Position numbers and translations under genes: made by a program. A stretch of 39,719 bases of DNA from the NCBI GenBank assembly GCA_022795075.1, contig JAAWGB010000011.1, positions 1 through 39,719 of the forward strand, given 5' to 3'. Positions within the stretch are counted from its first letter, which is position 1; each line of letters starts with the position of its first letter. The notes under the pieces are model-generated. The model did not search any database and had not been told where the DNA came from. It was given only the letters and a program-made list of their open reading frames with translations. Of this stretch, positions 30,232 to 39,719 are shown in pieces. Source of the DNA: Clostridia bacterium. Its GTDB lineage: Bacteria; Bacillota; Clostridia; TANB77; CAG-508.

Positions 30232-30483
30232 TTTATCACACTCCTTTATATTTGATTTTCATTCTTATTGAAATGATAAGAAATAATTTTTTCGAAAAAA
30301 TTCTTGAATTAATTTTTTAAGAAGATAATTTATCTATATTTAGGATAATACATTTTTTCCCATTTGTAAAGAATTTTCCATCGCAAAATTCGACATTTTG
30401 CATTCTATCCATTAATATTCTAATGTTTTAGCCTACTTATTTTTTTATACATAACATCGCATTTTATAAAATTGTAAAAAAAT

Positions 30484-30751
30484 CATTCAATTTAAAACTT
30501 TTGCTAACTTTTTTTGCAAGGGTGGGAACCTATCTTATTATTCTAAAAACGAAAACCGTTCGTTCAAGTAATTTTCATAGAAATTCTAAATTTATTTTAT
30601 GGCACCCTTCCACGTCAAGCGTGAACTCTTTCCATAAAATGAATTAAGAATTTCTACTTCAATTACTTTCAATTCACAGTTTTCGTTTTTAGAATAATAA
30701 GATAGGTTCCCACCCTTGCAAAAAAAGTTAGCAAAAGCTTTAAATTGAATG
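30484..30751 (+). repeat. Family-B hairpin element, copy 2
   Basis: Perfect 59-bp inverted arms 30498-30556 / 30679-30737, extended to 73 bp with one mismatch; core TTATTTTATGGCACCCTTCCACGTCAAGCGTGAACTCTTTCCATAAAATGAATTAAGAATTTCTACTTCAATTACTTTC. Confidence 0.9.
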
Positions 30752-30789
30752 GTTTTTGCACTTATTAAAATTTGATACATAAAAAGAAT

Positions 30790-32289
30790 TTAAATCTCTA
30801 AATCTAATTCTAAGTAAAATTCCACTCCATTATCTTTATTAACAACACCATACATATTGCCATAATTATTCATAATTGCTTTTACAAAAGAAAGCCCTAT
30901 ACCAGTTCCTTCCTGCTTTCTATTCCTAGATTCATCTATCTTATAAAAACGATTCCAAATTCTTGCTATATTTTCCTCAGCAAGATTATCTCCTGTATTA
31001 AATACTTTCACTCTTACTTTATTTTTATCAATATCTACTATATTTTCTATTTGAATATATTTCTCTTTATTAACATCTTTAACATGTTTAATCGCATTTG
31101 TGATATAATTACTAATTACTTGTTCAATATAAAAATCATCTGCAAAAACATTTATTTCATCTTCTGTTTTAAATTTTATTTCTATTTGTTTTTCTTCTAA
31201 TATAACCTGTGACTTTCTTACTACTTCCCTTTCCAGTTCTACAATATTAAATTTTTTATCTTGAAATTCTCTTTTTCCATATTCTAACTTCATTAATTCT
31301 AATAATTGTTTGACTAACTTATCCATTTTATTCGTTTCATCTAAAATAACTTCTGCATAAAATTTTTTACTTTCTTCATCTGAATTAACATTTTCTAGTA
31401 ATCCCTCACTGTATCCTTGGATAAGAGCAATTGGTGTTTTTAGTTCATGTGATACATCTGATATAAAACTTTTTCTCATTTCATCAATTTGTGATTTTTC
31501 TTCAATATCTTTTTCTAGTTCTATATTGGTATTTCTTAGTTGTTGGATTGTTTTTTCCAATTTATCTGACATAGCATTGATACTTTTTCCCAAATTATTA
31601 ATTTCATCGTCTGTATCTGTAATCCTATATTTATGGCTAAAATCTAGATTTGACATTTTTCTAGCAATATAATTTAATTCTGCTATTGGATCACCAAATT
31701 TTCTAGATACATAAGATACAATAACTGCTGCAATCAAGATTGCAAATCCTGCCATTAAATATAGAAAATTATTCGAAATTTTTACACTTTCTTGTATCGA
31801 TGTAATGGGTATTCTAATATATAACAAGTAATCATTATCTAATGTAGCAGATAATAAAATATAGGTAATATCATTTTTAGTATCTTTTATTTTTTTTATG
31901 GTAAAGTCTTCGTCATTTTCTATCACTTCTCCCAAATTACTATGAAATCTACTTGTCATCTCATTCATTTGTCCTAATGTAGAAAAAAAATCTTTATTAG
32001 AAGTGTATACATTAACATTTTGATTATTTCTAATTAAAATATCAAAATTGTTATTAATGGCTATTTTCTCTAATTGTGTTTCTAAATCAATATTTTGAGA
32101 AGTAATATAATGATTGTTTACAACTTCATATACGGATTTTAAGTCTTTTGTTTTACTATAGATATAAAATTGACCAAATACAAAATTATTTACTAATATA
32201 AGAAATAAAATGATTAGTAAAATAACAAATGATAGTGTTACAAAAAGTCTTACTCTTACTGATTTTAGTGCATTTTTAAGTTTTTCCAT
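30790..32289 (-). CDS. Sensor histidine kinase (HAMP-HisKA-HATPase)
   Basis: FISDVSHELKTPIALIQGYSEGL; VISNYITNAIKH; GTGIGLSFVKAIM. Confidence 0.93.
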   Translation of the reverse strand: MEKLKNALKSVRVRLFVTLSFVILLIILFLILVNNFVFGQFYIYSKTKDLKSVYEVVNNHYITSQNIDLETQLEKIAINNNFDILIRNNQNVNVYTSNKDFFSTLGQMNEMTSRFHSNLGEVIENDEDFTIKKIKDTKNDITYILLSATLDNDYLLYIRIPITSIQESVKISNNFLYLMAGFAILIAAVIVSYVSRKFGDPIAELNYIARKMSNLDFSHKYRITDTDDEINNLGKSINAMSDKLEKTIQQLRNTNIELEKDIEEKSQIDEMRKSFISDVSHELKTPIALIQGYSEGLLENVNSDEESKKFYAEVILDETNKMDKLVKQLLELMKLEYGKREFQDKKFNIVELEREVVRKSQVILEEKQIEIKFKTEDEINVFADDFYIEQVISNYITNAIKHVKDVNKEKYIQIENIVDIDKNKVRVKVFNTGDNLAEENIARIWNRFYKIDESRNRKQEGTGIGLSFVKAIMNNYGNMYGVVNKDNGVEFYLELDLEI

Positions 32290-32306
32290 CTTTTTTTCCT
32301 TTCTAT

Positions 32307-32984
32307 CTATTTTACTTCAAATTTGTATCCTACACCTCGCATTGTTTTTATGTATTTGCCTCTTTTTCCCAATTTGTGTCTAATTTTTTTGATATGACTA
32401 TCAATGGTTCTAGAGTCTCCATAATAATCATAATTCCATACATTATTTAATATCTTATCTCTTGATAAAGCAATATTTTCATTTTCAATTAAATAGATTA
32501 AAAGCTCATATTCTCTTAAACTAAGTTCAATTGCTTTTCCTTCTATTTTTACCGTTCTTCCTTCTTTATCTATTTCAATGCCTGCATAATCTTTTACTTC
32601 AGTTGTATCTTTGATAGTTCTTTTTAAAATAGCCTCTACTCTTGCTACTAATATTTTGGGACTAAATGGCTTGGCTATATATTCATCTACTCCTAATTCA
32701 AATCCAAATAATTCATCTTGTTCTTCTCCCCTTGCTGTCAACATAATAATAGGAACTCTAGAGTCTTGTCGGATTTGACGAAGAACAGACCATCCATCTA
32801 ATTTAGGCATCATGACATCTAATAAAATTAATGTGATTTTATTTTTGTTTTCTTCAAATATTTCTAATGCTTTTTCTCCATCTTCTGCCTCTAATATACT
32901 ATAACCTTTTGCTTTTAAAAAGTCTTTAATTAATTTTCTCATTCTTTGTTCATCATCTACTACTAAAATACAATTATTTGGCAT
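32307..32984 (-). CDS. OmpR/PhoB-family response regulator
   Basis: ILVVDDEQRMRKLIKDFL, ILLDVMMPKLDGW, winged-helix SRTIDSHIKKIRHKLG. Confidence 0.95.
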   Translation of the reverse strand: MPNNCILVVDDEQRMRKLIKDFLKAKGYSILEAEDGEKALEIFEENKNKITLILLDVMMPKLDGWSVLRQIRQDSRVPIIMLTARGEEQDELFGFELGVDEYIAKPFSPKILVARVEAILKRTIKDTTEVKDYAGIEIDKEGRTVKIEGKAIELSLREYELLIYLIENENIALSRDKILNNVWNYDYYGDSRTIDSHIKKIRHKLGKRGKYIKTMRGVGYKFEVK

Positions 32985-33056
32985 TATTATCCCTCCTATT
33001 TTATTATAACATATTATATACTATAACATCTAATTATGTCTAATGTGTGAAAAAAT

Positions 33057-33299
33057 GTTACAGTTCACTGAGAATAAATTAGATGATTCAAAGACTACAA
33101 TAGCAATAAATTTGGATTTGAATGTGACCTAAAATAGCTTTAGAAATATTTAAAATACAGATGAAAGGGTCCTGTTTTTCGGGTATAGTTCAGCTGTATT
33201 TTTAATATTTCTTAGCGTCATGTAGGGTAACCGAAAATTCGGATAAATATTGCTATTGTAGTCTTTTGTAAGTTTAAATAGTACCTAGTGAGCTGTAAC
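33057..33299 (-). mobile_element. Family-A hairpin/MITE-like element, copy 2 (complete; core inverted relative to copy 1)
   Basis: GTTACAGTTCACT...AGTGAGCTGTAAC ends; exact 8-bp flanking direct repeat GAAAAAAT (33049-33056 and 33300-33307). Confidence 0.92.
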
Positions 33300-33424
33300 G
33301 AAAAAATATTTTATGTAATGATGCTATATCTTTTTTAGTTTTTTTTTTTTTTATTTTAAAAAAATATAATTATTTATGATATAAATAATTAAGTTTACAA
33401 ATAAAGAAAGGAAGGAAAATAAAA

Positions 33425-35050
33425 ATGAAAGTAAAAAATAAACGTGAAAAAGCCATTACACTAATTTCTTTAATCATTACCATTATTGTTTTACTAATTT
33501 TAACAGGAATATCAATTCTAACATTAACAGGAGAAAATGGATTGCTTTCAAAATCACTTTTAGCCAAAGAACAAACTATTAAAGCCCACATAAAAGAAGA
33601 AATAGAACTAAGTATACTAGAAATTCAAACACAAGAGAGTATAAAAGGAAATACATTAACATTAGATACTTTATCCAATGGACAATTACAGTCAAAGTTA
33701 GAGGATATAACAGCCAATTTAGAAAATAACAAAATTATAGGAGAATATAAAGATTATGATTATACTATAGATAGTGATCTAAAAGTAATAATAGGTGAAA
33801 AAGCAACAGGAATAAAAGCAATAGCAAATGTTGAAATATTAACAGAAGAATATATGTTCCAAGGAACTGTTGAAATAAAATTGACTGCAAGTATACAATC
33901 TGGTTCCATAAAAGAAATAATCGTTCCAGAGGGAGCAACTTTATTAAATAACTTAACTGACACACAAAATAATATAGAAAAAATATATACTGTAACAAAA
34001 GGAGGCAATTACATATTTAAAATAGTAACTGATTCTGGGAGAATTACCAATGCTATTGCTATTGTAAAAAATTTTTTAGAAACACCTAAAATTAATATTA
34101 GTAATAATACAGGCACATCCATAACTGTAAATGTAGAAAATAATTACCCACAAGAAACAAATATATTATATTCATATTATCTAGATTCCATTCCTAAAGC
34201 AATCCATACTGAAGAAAAAAGTTATACCATAACTGGATTAGTAGAAGGTACTGAATATACTGTAAAATTAGCATTAACCTATAATGGAAAAACTTTTGAA
34301 ATAGAACAAAATATAATAACATCTCAAAAACCTATTAGACCAAGAATAAATGTTTCTTACGATTCAAATAACTCTGTTATAACTCCCTTAAATTATCCAC
34401 TTTTAACATCAAATGGAGTAATGAATTGTAAAGTAGAACCAAAAATTGGATGTAGCATGGAAATTATTATACAAAATTCTGAAAATACAGATGTTACTAA
34501 CTATTATAGTTTAGATGGTGGTACTACTTGGAATAAATATATTTCACCTTTTCAAACAACCTATCTAGAAGAAGGAAAGATACTAGCCAAAAGTATAGAT
34601 TCTGTCGGACTCGAATCAAAAATAACAGCTTTAAAAAACTATCTATTTGATAGTAATCAAGATTGTTTAAATGAAAAATCTTTAAACAAAAAAGCATATG
34701 ATCAAGATATCTCTTCATACTGTGATACAGGAAAGAATTTAAAATTAATGATAGATGATTCAATAAAAGATGATTCTTCTGTTAGTTTTATATTATTTCA
34801 ACACGATAACTATCGAGCTATTAATATGTATGACAAAAATAATAATTTAGTGAATCACTCCCCTAATTTTTATATAACTTCACCTACTTATCATAATATA
34901 CTAGAATTTGTTTATACTATTCCATCAGAAGTAACACTTATTGAATTTGGTTTTTCGGATGTAGATGTTTATGAGGTTCGATTATCGAATAAAACTCCTT
35001 ATAATTCTTACCATGGTTCAGAAGAAATCTATATATGGAATGGGAAATAA
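33425..35050 (+). CDS. Prepilin-type N-terminal methylation/cleavage-like surface protein
   Basis: MKVKNKREKAITLISLIITIIVLLILTGISILTLTGENGLLSK; SD aaggaagg; FN3-like middle. Confidence 0.75.
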   Translation: MKVKNKREKAITLISLIITIIVLLILTGISILTLTGENGLLSKSLLAKEQTIKAHIKEEIELSILEIQTQESIKGNTLTLDTLSNGQLQSKLEDITANLENNKIIGEYKDYDYTIDSDLKVIIGEKATGIKAIANVEILTEEYMFQGTVEIKLTASIQSGSIKEIIVPEGATLLNNLTDTQNNIEKIYTVTKGGNYIFKIVTDSGRITNAIAIVKNFLETPKINISNNTGTSITVNVENNYPQETNILYSYYLDSIPKAIHTEEKSYTITGLVEGTEYTVKLALTYNGKTFEIEQNIITSQKPIRPRINVSYDSNNSVITPLNYPLLTSNGVMNCKVEPKIGCSMEIIIQNSENTDVTNYYSLDGGTTWNKYISPFQTTYLEEGKILAKSIDSVGLESKITALKNYLFDSNQDCLNEKSLNKKAYDQDISSYCDTGKNLKLMIDDSIKDDSSVSFILFQHDNYRAINMYDKNNNLVNHSPNFYITSPTYHNILEFVYTIPSEVTLIEFGFSDVDVYEVRLSNKTPYNSYHGSEEIYIWNGK

Positions 35051-35053
35051 TAA

Positions 35054-35114
35054 AGCTTTAATCAAAAAAGAAATCTGAATATATTAAATATTGATTTCTT
35101 TTTTGATTAAAGCT
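35054..35114. terminator. Bidirectional terminator
   Basis: AGCTTTAATCAAAAAAGAAATC (35054-35075) / GATTTCTTTTTTGATTAAAGCT (35093-35114), perfect 22 bp between convergent genes. Confidence 0.85.
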
Positions 35115-36183
35115 ATTTATTATTTTTCACATGAACGGTTTTTGTATCATAAGCTAATTCTATATTTTCTTCTTTTAATATTTTCATAATTTTATAATTA
35201 ATATCTTCCCTTTCTGCTATATAACTATTATAATCGATAGAATCTGTATAACTACAAATTAATATATTTAATCCATTATCTGAAATGGTATCAAACTTGA
35301 CAATAATAGAATCGTCATAAATAGCATCTCTTGCTTGTAGCATATCTTGTACTCTTAGTTGAAACCTCTGTAATTTTTCCAATGGTGTATCTAATTCAAT
35401 ACATAAATTCATACGATATCTTCTTTTTTCCATTTTACTCCAATTTATAATAGAGGCATTTGAAAGAATAGCATTTGGTATATTAACAACTGAATTTTCA
35501 AAAGTCCTTACTCGTGTACTTCTAAAAGTTATATCTTCTACTGTTCCTTCAAAATTTTCAATTTCTATCCAATCTCCTACAATAAAAGGCTTATCCAAGA
35601 AAACAACTACTCCTGCAAATAGATTTTTAGCTGTATCTTGTGCTGCTAATGTGAAGATAACACCACCAATTCCTAAACCTGCGACCAAACCATTTAAATT
35701 CACTCCCAACGTTGTTATCACAATAAATGCTGCTACTATATAAATCATCATTCTAATAATTTTTAGGGCAAAATCAAACATAGAATCTTCGACTTTTTGC
35801 CCTGTCTTTTCTCTTAATTTATTATAAAAAGATGATTTAGGTGTAAAACTTGTTGCTAATGCTTTTGCAAATGCAATTGTGCTAATAATAATAAAGGCTT
35901 GATAAGCGATTGCCATGATGTCATCTGTTAAATGAAATGGCTCTTTCAAAAATACAATTGCTAAGTAAAATCCTAATATGATAAAAAATATTTTTAGTGG
36001 ACTATAAAAGGCACTTTCTTTTATACTTTTTGCTTTTTTTTCTTTTATCTTAAACATTCTAATAATGATATATGATATTGTTCCACTAAAAATTCTTAAA
36101 AACAAAATAATTCCTATTGCTATTAATAAATCGACTACTTGTAGTGTTGTTGTATTTTCAAAAAAACTTATAATTTGATTCAT
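35113..36183 (-). CDS. MscS-family mechanosensitive channel
   Basis: GLGIGGVIFTLAAQDTAKNLFAGVVVFLDKPFIVGDWIEIENFEGTVEDITFRSTRVRTFENSVVNIPN. Confidence 0.95.
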   Translation of the reverse strand: MNQIISFFENTTTLQVVDLLIAIGIILFLRIFSGTISYIIIRMFKIKEKKAKSIKESAFYSPLKIFFIILGFYLAIVFLKEPFHLTDDIMAIAYQAFIIISTIAFAKALATSFTPKSSFYNKLREKTGQKVEDSMFDFALKIIRMMIYIVAAFIVITTLGVNLNGLVAGLGIGGVIFTLAAQDTAKNLFAGVVVFLDKPFIVGDWIEIENFEGTVEDITFRSTRVRTFENSVVNIPNAILSNASIINWSKMEKRRYRMNLCIELDTPLEKLQRFQLRVQDMLQARDAIYDDSIIVKFDTISDNGLNILICSYTDSIDYNSYIAEREDINYKIMKILKEENIELAYDTKTVHVKNNK

Positions 36184-36220
36184 TTTTTCTCCTTATAAAA
36201 GTGTTATTCTATTCTAAATT

Positions 36221-37582
36221 TTATCCCATGTAATCTCTAAGTTTTTTGCTTCTACTAGGATGTCTTAATTTTCTTAATGCTTTTGCTTCAATTTGTCTAA
36301 TTCTTTCACGTGTTACTTCAAATTCACGACCAACTTCTTCTAATGTTCTAGCTTTTCCATCTTCTAAACCAAATCTTAATTTTAGGACTTTTGCTTCTCT
36401 AGGTGTTAATGTATTCATTACATCTTCTAATTGCTCTTTTAATAAAGTATAGGCTGCTGAATCATGTGGAGCAGGGCTATCATCATCTTGTATGAAATCT
36501 CCTAAATGGCTGTCATCTTCTTCTCCAATTGGCGTTTCTAAAGATACTGGATCTTGTGCTATTTTTTGAATTTCCATTACTTTTTCAACTGGGATTTCCA
36601 TTTCTACTGCAATTTCTTCTGGAGTTGGTTCTCTCCCCATTTGTTGTAATAAATGTCTTGAGGTTCGTATTAATTTATTAATGGTTTCTACCATGTGTAC
36701 AGGAATTCTGATTGTTCTTGCTTGATCGGCAATTGCTCTTGTGATAGCTTGTCTAATCCACCAAGTGGCATAAGTACTAAATTTAAATCCTTTTGTGTAG
36801 TCAAATTTTTCTACTGCTTTAATAAGACCCATATTCCCTTCTTGAATTAAGTCTAAAAATAACATTCCTCTACCAACATATTTTTTAGCAATACTAACTA
36901 CTAACCTTAGGTTAGATTCTGCTAATTGTTGCTTAGCATCTTCGTCTCCTTGTAAAATCTTTTTGGCTAATTCTAATTCTTGGTCAAAAGTTAATAATTG
37001 TATTCTTCCAATTTCTCTTAAATACATTCTAACTGGATCGTCAACATTAATTCCTTCATAACTAGTATCTGTTATTTGATCTAATTTTAATTCTTCTACT
37101 TCTTTTAAATCTTCAATATCTGGTTCTTCTTCTAAATCATCTGCTAATAAATCTACTCCTAATTCTTCAAAAGCATCAAAAACTTGGTCAATTTGTTCTG
37201 GGTTTACATCATCTAATTCAGTGGCTAAATCCCCATATGTTATTTGACCTTTTTCTTTTGCCTTTTTTAAGATACTATTTACTTTGTCTTCTTTTATTTT
37301 ATTGTCTGTTTGCTCAGTTTCTATTTTTCCTGTCTGCTTTTCTTTTGTTTTTTTATTTACTACTTTTTTGTCTTCTATTTTCTTTTTGGCTACTTTTCTT
37401 GCTTCTTCAATTTTTTCTGTCTTTTCTTTTGTTTGACTTCCATTAATTTTAGTAGCTTTTCCTTTTTTAGACTCTTTTTTCTCTACATCTTCTTTTATCG
37501 TTGTTTTTTTCTTAGTTTTTGCTTCTTTTTTTAAATCTTTTATTTTTTCTTCTTTTTCTAAATCCTGTTTTTTCTTTGCCAT
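36221..37582 (-). CDS. rpoD: Primary sigma factor, Lys/Glu-rich N-terminal extension
   Basis: [86 protein letters not shown]. Confidence 0.97.
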   Translation of the reverse strand: MAKKKQDLEKEEKIKDLKKEAKTKKKTTIKEDVEKKESKKGKATKINGSQTKEKTEKIEEARKVAKKKIEDKKVVNKKTKEKQTGKIETEQTDNKIKEDKVNSILKKAKEKGQITYGDLATELDDVNPEQIDQVFDAFEELGVDLLADDLEEEPDIEDLKEVEELKLDQITDTSYEGINVDDPVRMYLREIGRIQLLTFDQELELAKKILQGDEDAKQQLAESNLRLVVSIAKKYVGRGMLFLDLIQEGNMGLIKAVEKFDYTKGFKFSTYATWWIRQAITRAIADQARTIRIPVHMVETINKLIRTSRHLLQQMGREPTPEEIAVEMEIPVEKVMEIQKIAQDPVSLETPIGEEDDSHLGDFIQDDDSPAPHDSAAYTLLKEQLEDVMNTLTPREAKVLKLRFGLEDGKARTLEEVGREFEVTRERIRQIEAKALRKLRHPSRSKKLRDYMG

Positions 37583-37634
37583 TTTTACCCCTTCCCCCTT
37601 TTTAGCAATTTGCTTGCCTTGAAGTTTATATGAA

Positions 37635-39416
37635 TTATTTCATTTTTGCCAATCTAATAATAATTTCACTTAATTCTTTTTCCCATTCTTTTTTTTGCTC
37701 ATCTGCTTGATTTGCTTCTAATAATTGTAAAATTTCAAATTTACGACTATTTAACTTGTCCTTTTCATAACTTTGCATAATATCATCAATTGCTTTTTCA
37801 ACATTCTCAATTTCATAGTCATCTGCCATAATTTCTGTAATATGACTTTGTTCTTCTTCTCCTAACATGTCAATTATGCTATTTATATTACTATTTCCTT
37901 TTTGAAATTCTTCATACAATTTTTTAGCAATTTGTTGATTAATTCTATCTTTAAAATTTTCTACTTGAATGTTTTGTTTAATAATTTGAAAAATATTAAT
38001 ATCTCCTGTTAATAAAATAGATATTACTGTATTTTCTCTTTTTTTTATGGCTTGTGGAATTTCGTTTTCTTCTATTTTTTTGTGGCTTATTAGTGGTTTT
38101 GCTTTTTCTAAAATCTTTTCACTTTTTCCCCTTGAATAAGCTAATTTATTGACTTCTGCATAAATTGCTTCTTTGGATATATCATATTCTTTTGCAATTT
38201 TTTCAATATATACTTCTCTTTCTATTGTATTGGTTACTTTGGCGATTAATTTCGCTATTTCGTTTAAAAACTTAATTTTGTCATTGACATTTTCTAAGTT
38301 TAAATTTTGTTTTAATACTTTTACTTTGAATTCAATAACTGAAATTGCTTTTTCTACTAAGTTATGGAATCTAGCATTTCCATATTTTATAATATATTCG
38401 TCTGGGTCTTTGGCTCCCTCCATTTGCAAAATTCTAATATCACATCCCATATCTTGTAAAATATCGATGGCTCTTATTTTTGCTGTAAGTCCTGCTTCAT
38501 CTGAATCAAAGCTTAATATTATTTTTTCTGAATTTTTTCTTAATAGCCAACCTTGTTGCCCAGTTAATGCTGTACCTAATGGTGCTACTACATTTGTAAT
38601 TCCTCTTTGATGAAGTGATATAACATCCATATATCCTTCAACAATTAAAATTTGCTTGATGTCTCCTCTTTTGGCAACATTTAAGCCAAATAAATTTCTT
38701 CCTTTACTATAAACTGCATTTTCAGGTGAATTAATATATTTGGGTTTGGAATCATCTAAGACTCTTCCTCCAAATGCAATCACTCTTCCTCTGCTGTCGC
38801 AAATTGGAAACATTAGTCTGTTTCTATATCGATCTATGTATTGACCTCTATCGTTTCGATTGACTAATCCTGATTCTAAAATTTCTGTTTCTTCAAATCC
38901 TTGTTTTTTTAATTCTTGATATAGTTCGTCAAATTTTCCTGAAAATCCAATTTGAAAAGATTCTAAAGTTTCTTTTGTTAATTTTCTTTTTTTTATATAT
39001 TCTTGTGCTACTTTTGCTTCTGGCTTATATAAATTTTGATGATAGTAATTGGCTGCATATTCATTTACTTTATAAACTTTTGATTTTAACAATTCCTTCC
39101 CTGCATCTGCATTATTTTCTAAGGTTGGTAACTGTATATTTGACCTTTCTGCCAAAGTTTGTACTGCTTCGATAAAATTAATGCCTTCTATTTTTGTTAA
39201 AAATGTAAATACATTGCCTCCTACTCCACAACCAAAACAATGAAATATTTGTTTATCTGGTGATACCGAAAAGGATGGTGATTTTTCACTATGAAATGGA
39301 CATAGTCCAAAAAAGTTTCTACCGCTTCTTTTTAAATGCACATATTGTGATATGATATCTACTATATCATTTGCTTGTCTTACTTCATCTATGATTTCAT
39401 CACTATAACGTTGCAT
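37635..39416 (-). CDS. dnaG: DNA primase
   Basis: [49 protein letters not shown]; Toprim SFDSDEAG. Confidence 0.97.
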   Translation of the reverse strand: MQRYSDEIIDEVRQANDIVDIISQYVHLKRSGRNFFGLCPFHSEKSPSFSVSPDKQIFHCFGCGVGGNVFTFLTKIEGINFIEAVQTLAERSNIQLPTLENNADAGKELLKSKVYKVNEYAANYYHQNLYKPEAKVAQEYIKKRKLTKETLESFQIGFSGKFDELYQELKKQGFEETEILESGLVNRNDRGQYIDRYRNRLMFPICDSRGRVIAFGGRVLDDSKPKYINSPENAVYSKGRNLFGLNVAKRGDIKQILIVEGYMDVISLHQRGITNVVAPLGTALTGQQGWLLRKNSEKIILSFDSDEAGLTAKIRAIDILQDMGCDIRILQMEGAKDPDEYIIKYGNARFHNLVEKAISVIEFKVKVLKQNLNLENVNDKIKFLNEIAKLIAKVTNTIEREVYIEKIAKEYDISKEAIYAEVNKLAYSRGKSEKILEKAKPLISHKKIEENEIPQAIKKRENTVISILLTGDINIFQIIKQNIQVENFKDRINQQIAKKLYEEFQKGNSNINSIIDMLGEEEQSHITEIMADDYEIENVEKAIDDIMQSYEKDKLNSRKFEILQLLEANQADEQKKEWEKELSEIIIRLAKMK

Positions 39417-39551
39417 TTTTCCCTCACTTTCTTTCAAAATATTCCAAATAAATATACATAGTTATATTATTCGACGCATTTTACATAAATCCTGCCCAAA
39501 TTTTAAAAAAAAATGGAAATTTTTAGAATACAATCAAACACCATTAAAAAT

Positions 39552-39719
39552 GTTACTGTTCACTTAGAACTATTTTTTATTTAGGTGGGATAATTAAATC
39601 AATATTTTTCAGTTTTTTTAGTTACCCTACATAACGCTAAGAAATACTAAAAATACAGCAGAACTATACCCGAAAACAGGACCCTTTCTTGCTGTATTTT
39701 AAGTATTTCTAAAGCTATT
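39552..39719 (+). mobile_element. Family-A hairpin/MITE-like element, copy 3 (right end beyond window)
   Basis: GTTACTGTTCACTTAG left end; GTTACCCTACATAACGCTAAGAAATACTAAAAATACAGCAGAACTATACCCGAAAACAGGACCCTTTCTTGCTGTATTTTAAGTATTTCT. Confidence 0.88.

Noticed and set aside
30389-30395. TGTCGAA on the minus strand, matching a Spo0A box, upstream of the sortase gene
   Set aside because: A single 7-mer in AT-rich DNA is expected by chance and sporulation capacity is not shown here.
30592-30780. 62-aa ORF inside the family-B hairpin
   Set aside because: Composed of the inverted-repeat sequence; a by-product of the foldback.
17085-33299. CRISPR array or direct-repeat array
   Set aside because: Repeats are dispersed, palindromic and 210-270 bp, with no spacers or cas genes.
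35054-35114. 22-bp perfect inverted repeat as another mobile hairpin
   Set aside because: Position between convergent genes and A/T tracts fit an ordinary bidirectional terminator; lacks the family A/B core.
37237-37534. Phe/Leu-rich plus-strand ORFs opposite rpoD
   Set aside because: Shadow ORFs from the Lys/Glu-rich N-terminus of the sigma factor.

Overview
Low-GC, Firmicutes/Clostridia-like chromosomal window, almost entirely coding and mostly on the minus strand. Recognisable content: GT51 transglycosylase, NodB deacetylase, a decayed LPXTG surface-protein gene, an 8.2-kb NdvB-like cyclic glucan synthase, a CwlD-like amidase, a REC-GGDEF protein, a CmpB-like membrane protein, rpsF-ssb-rpsR, ispF-ispE-ispD, a Cu/Zn-SOD-like protein, a P-type ATPase, a patatin-like lipase, a WG-repeat protein, a CNNM/CorC protein, an Rpn/PD-(D/E)XK protein, a sortase plus thioester-type surface protein, a two-component system, a prepilin-like protein, MscS, rpoD and dnaG. 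Two signals stand out. (1) Three otherwise healthy genes (cwlD-like, ispE, patatin) each need a +1 frameshift at an in-frame CGG codon, and in each case the +1 codon GGN restores a Gly in a conserved or expected position. I found no in-frame CGG in the roughly 11,000 codons of the other ORFs when scanning by eye. This suggests CGG may be a vacant codon read with a +1 shift (CGGN to Gly), which is unproven. (2) Two families of 210-270 bp hairpin elements occupy intergenic regions. Family A has 4 copies (one has GTTACAGTTCACT-type TIRs and an exact 8-bp TSD) and family B has 2. Their arms differ between copies but are complementary within each copy, with compensatory changes around a conserved core. 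Both window ends lie inside family-A copies. I ran no database search.
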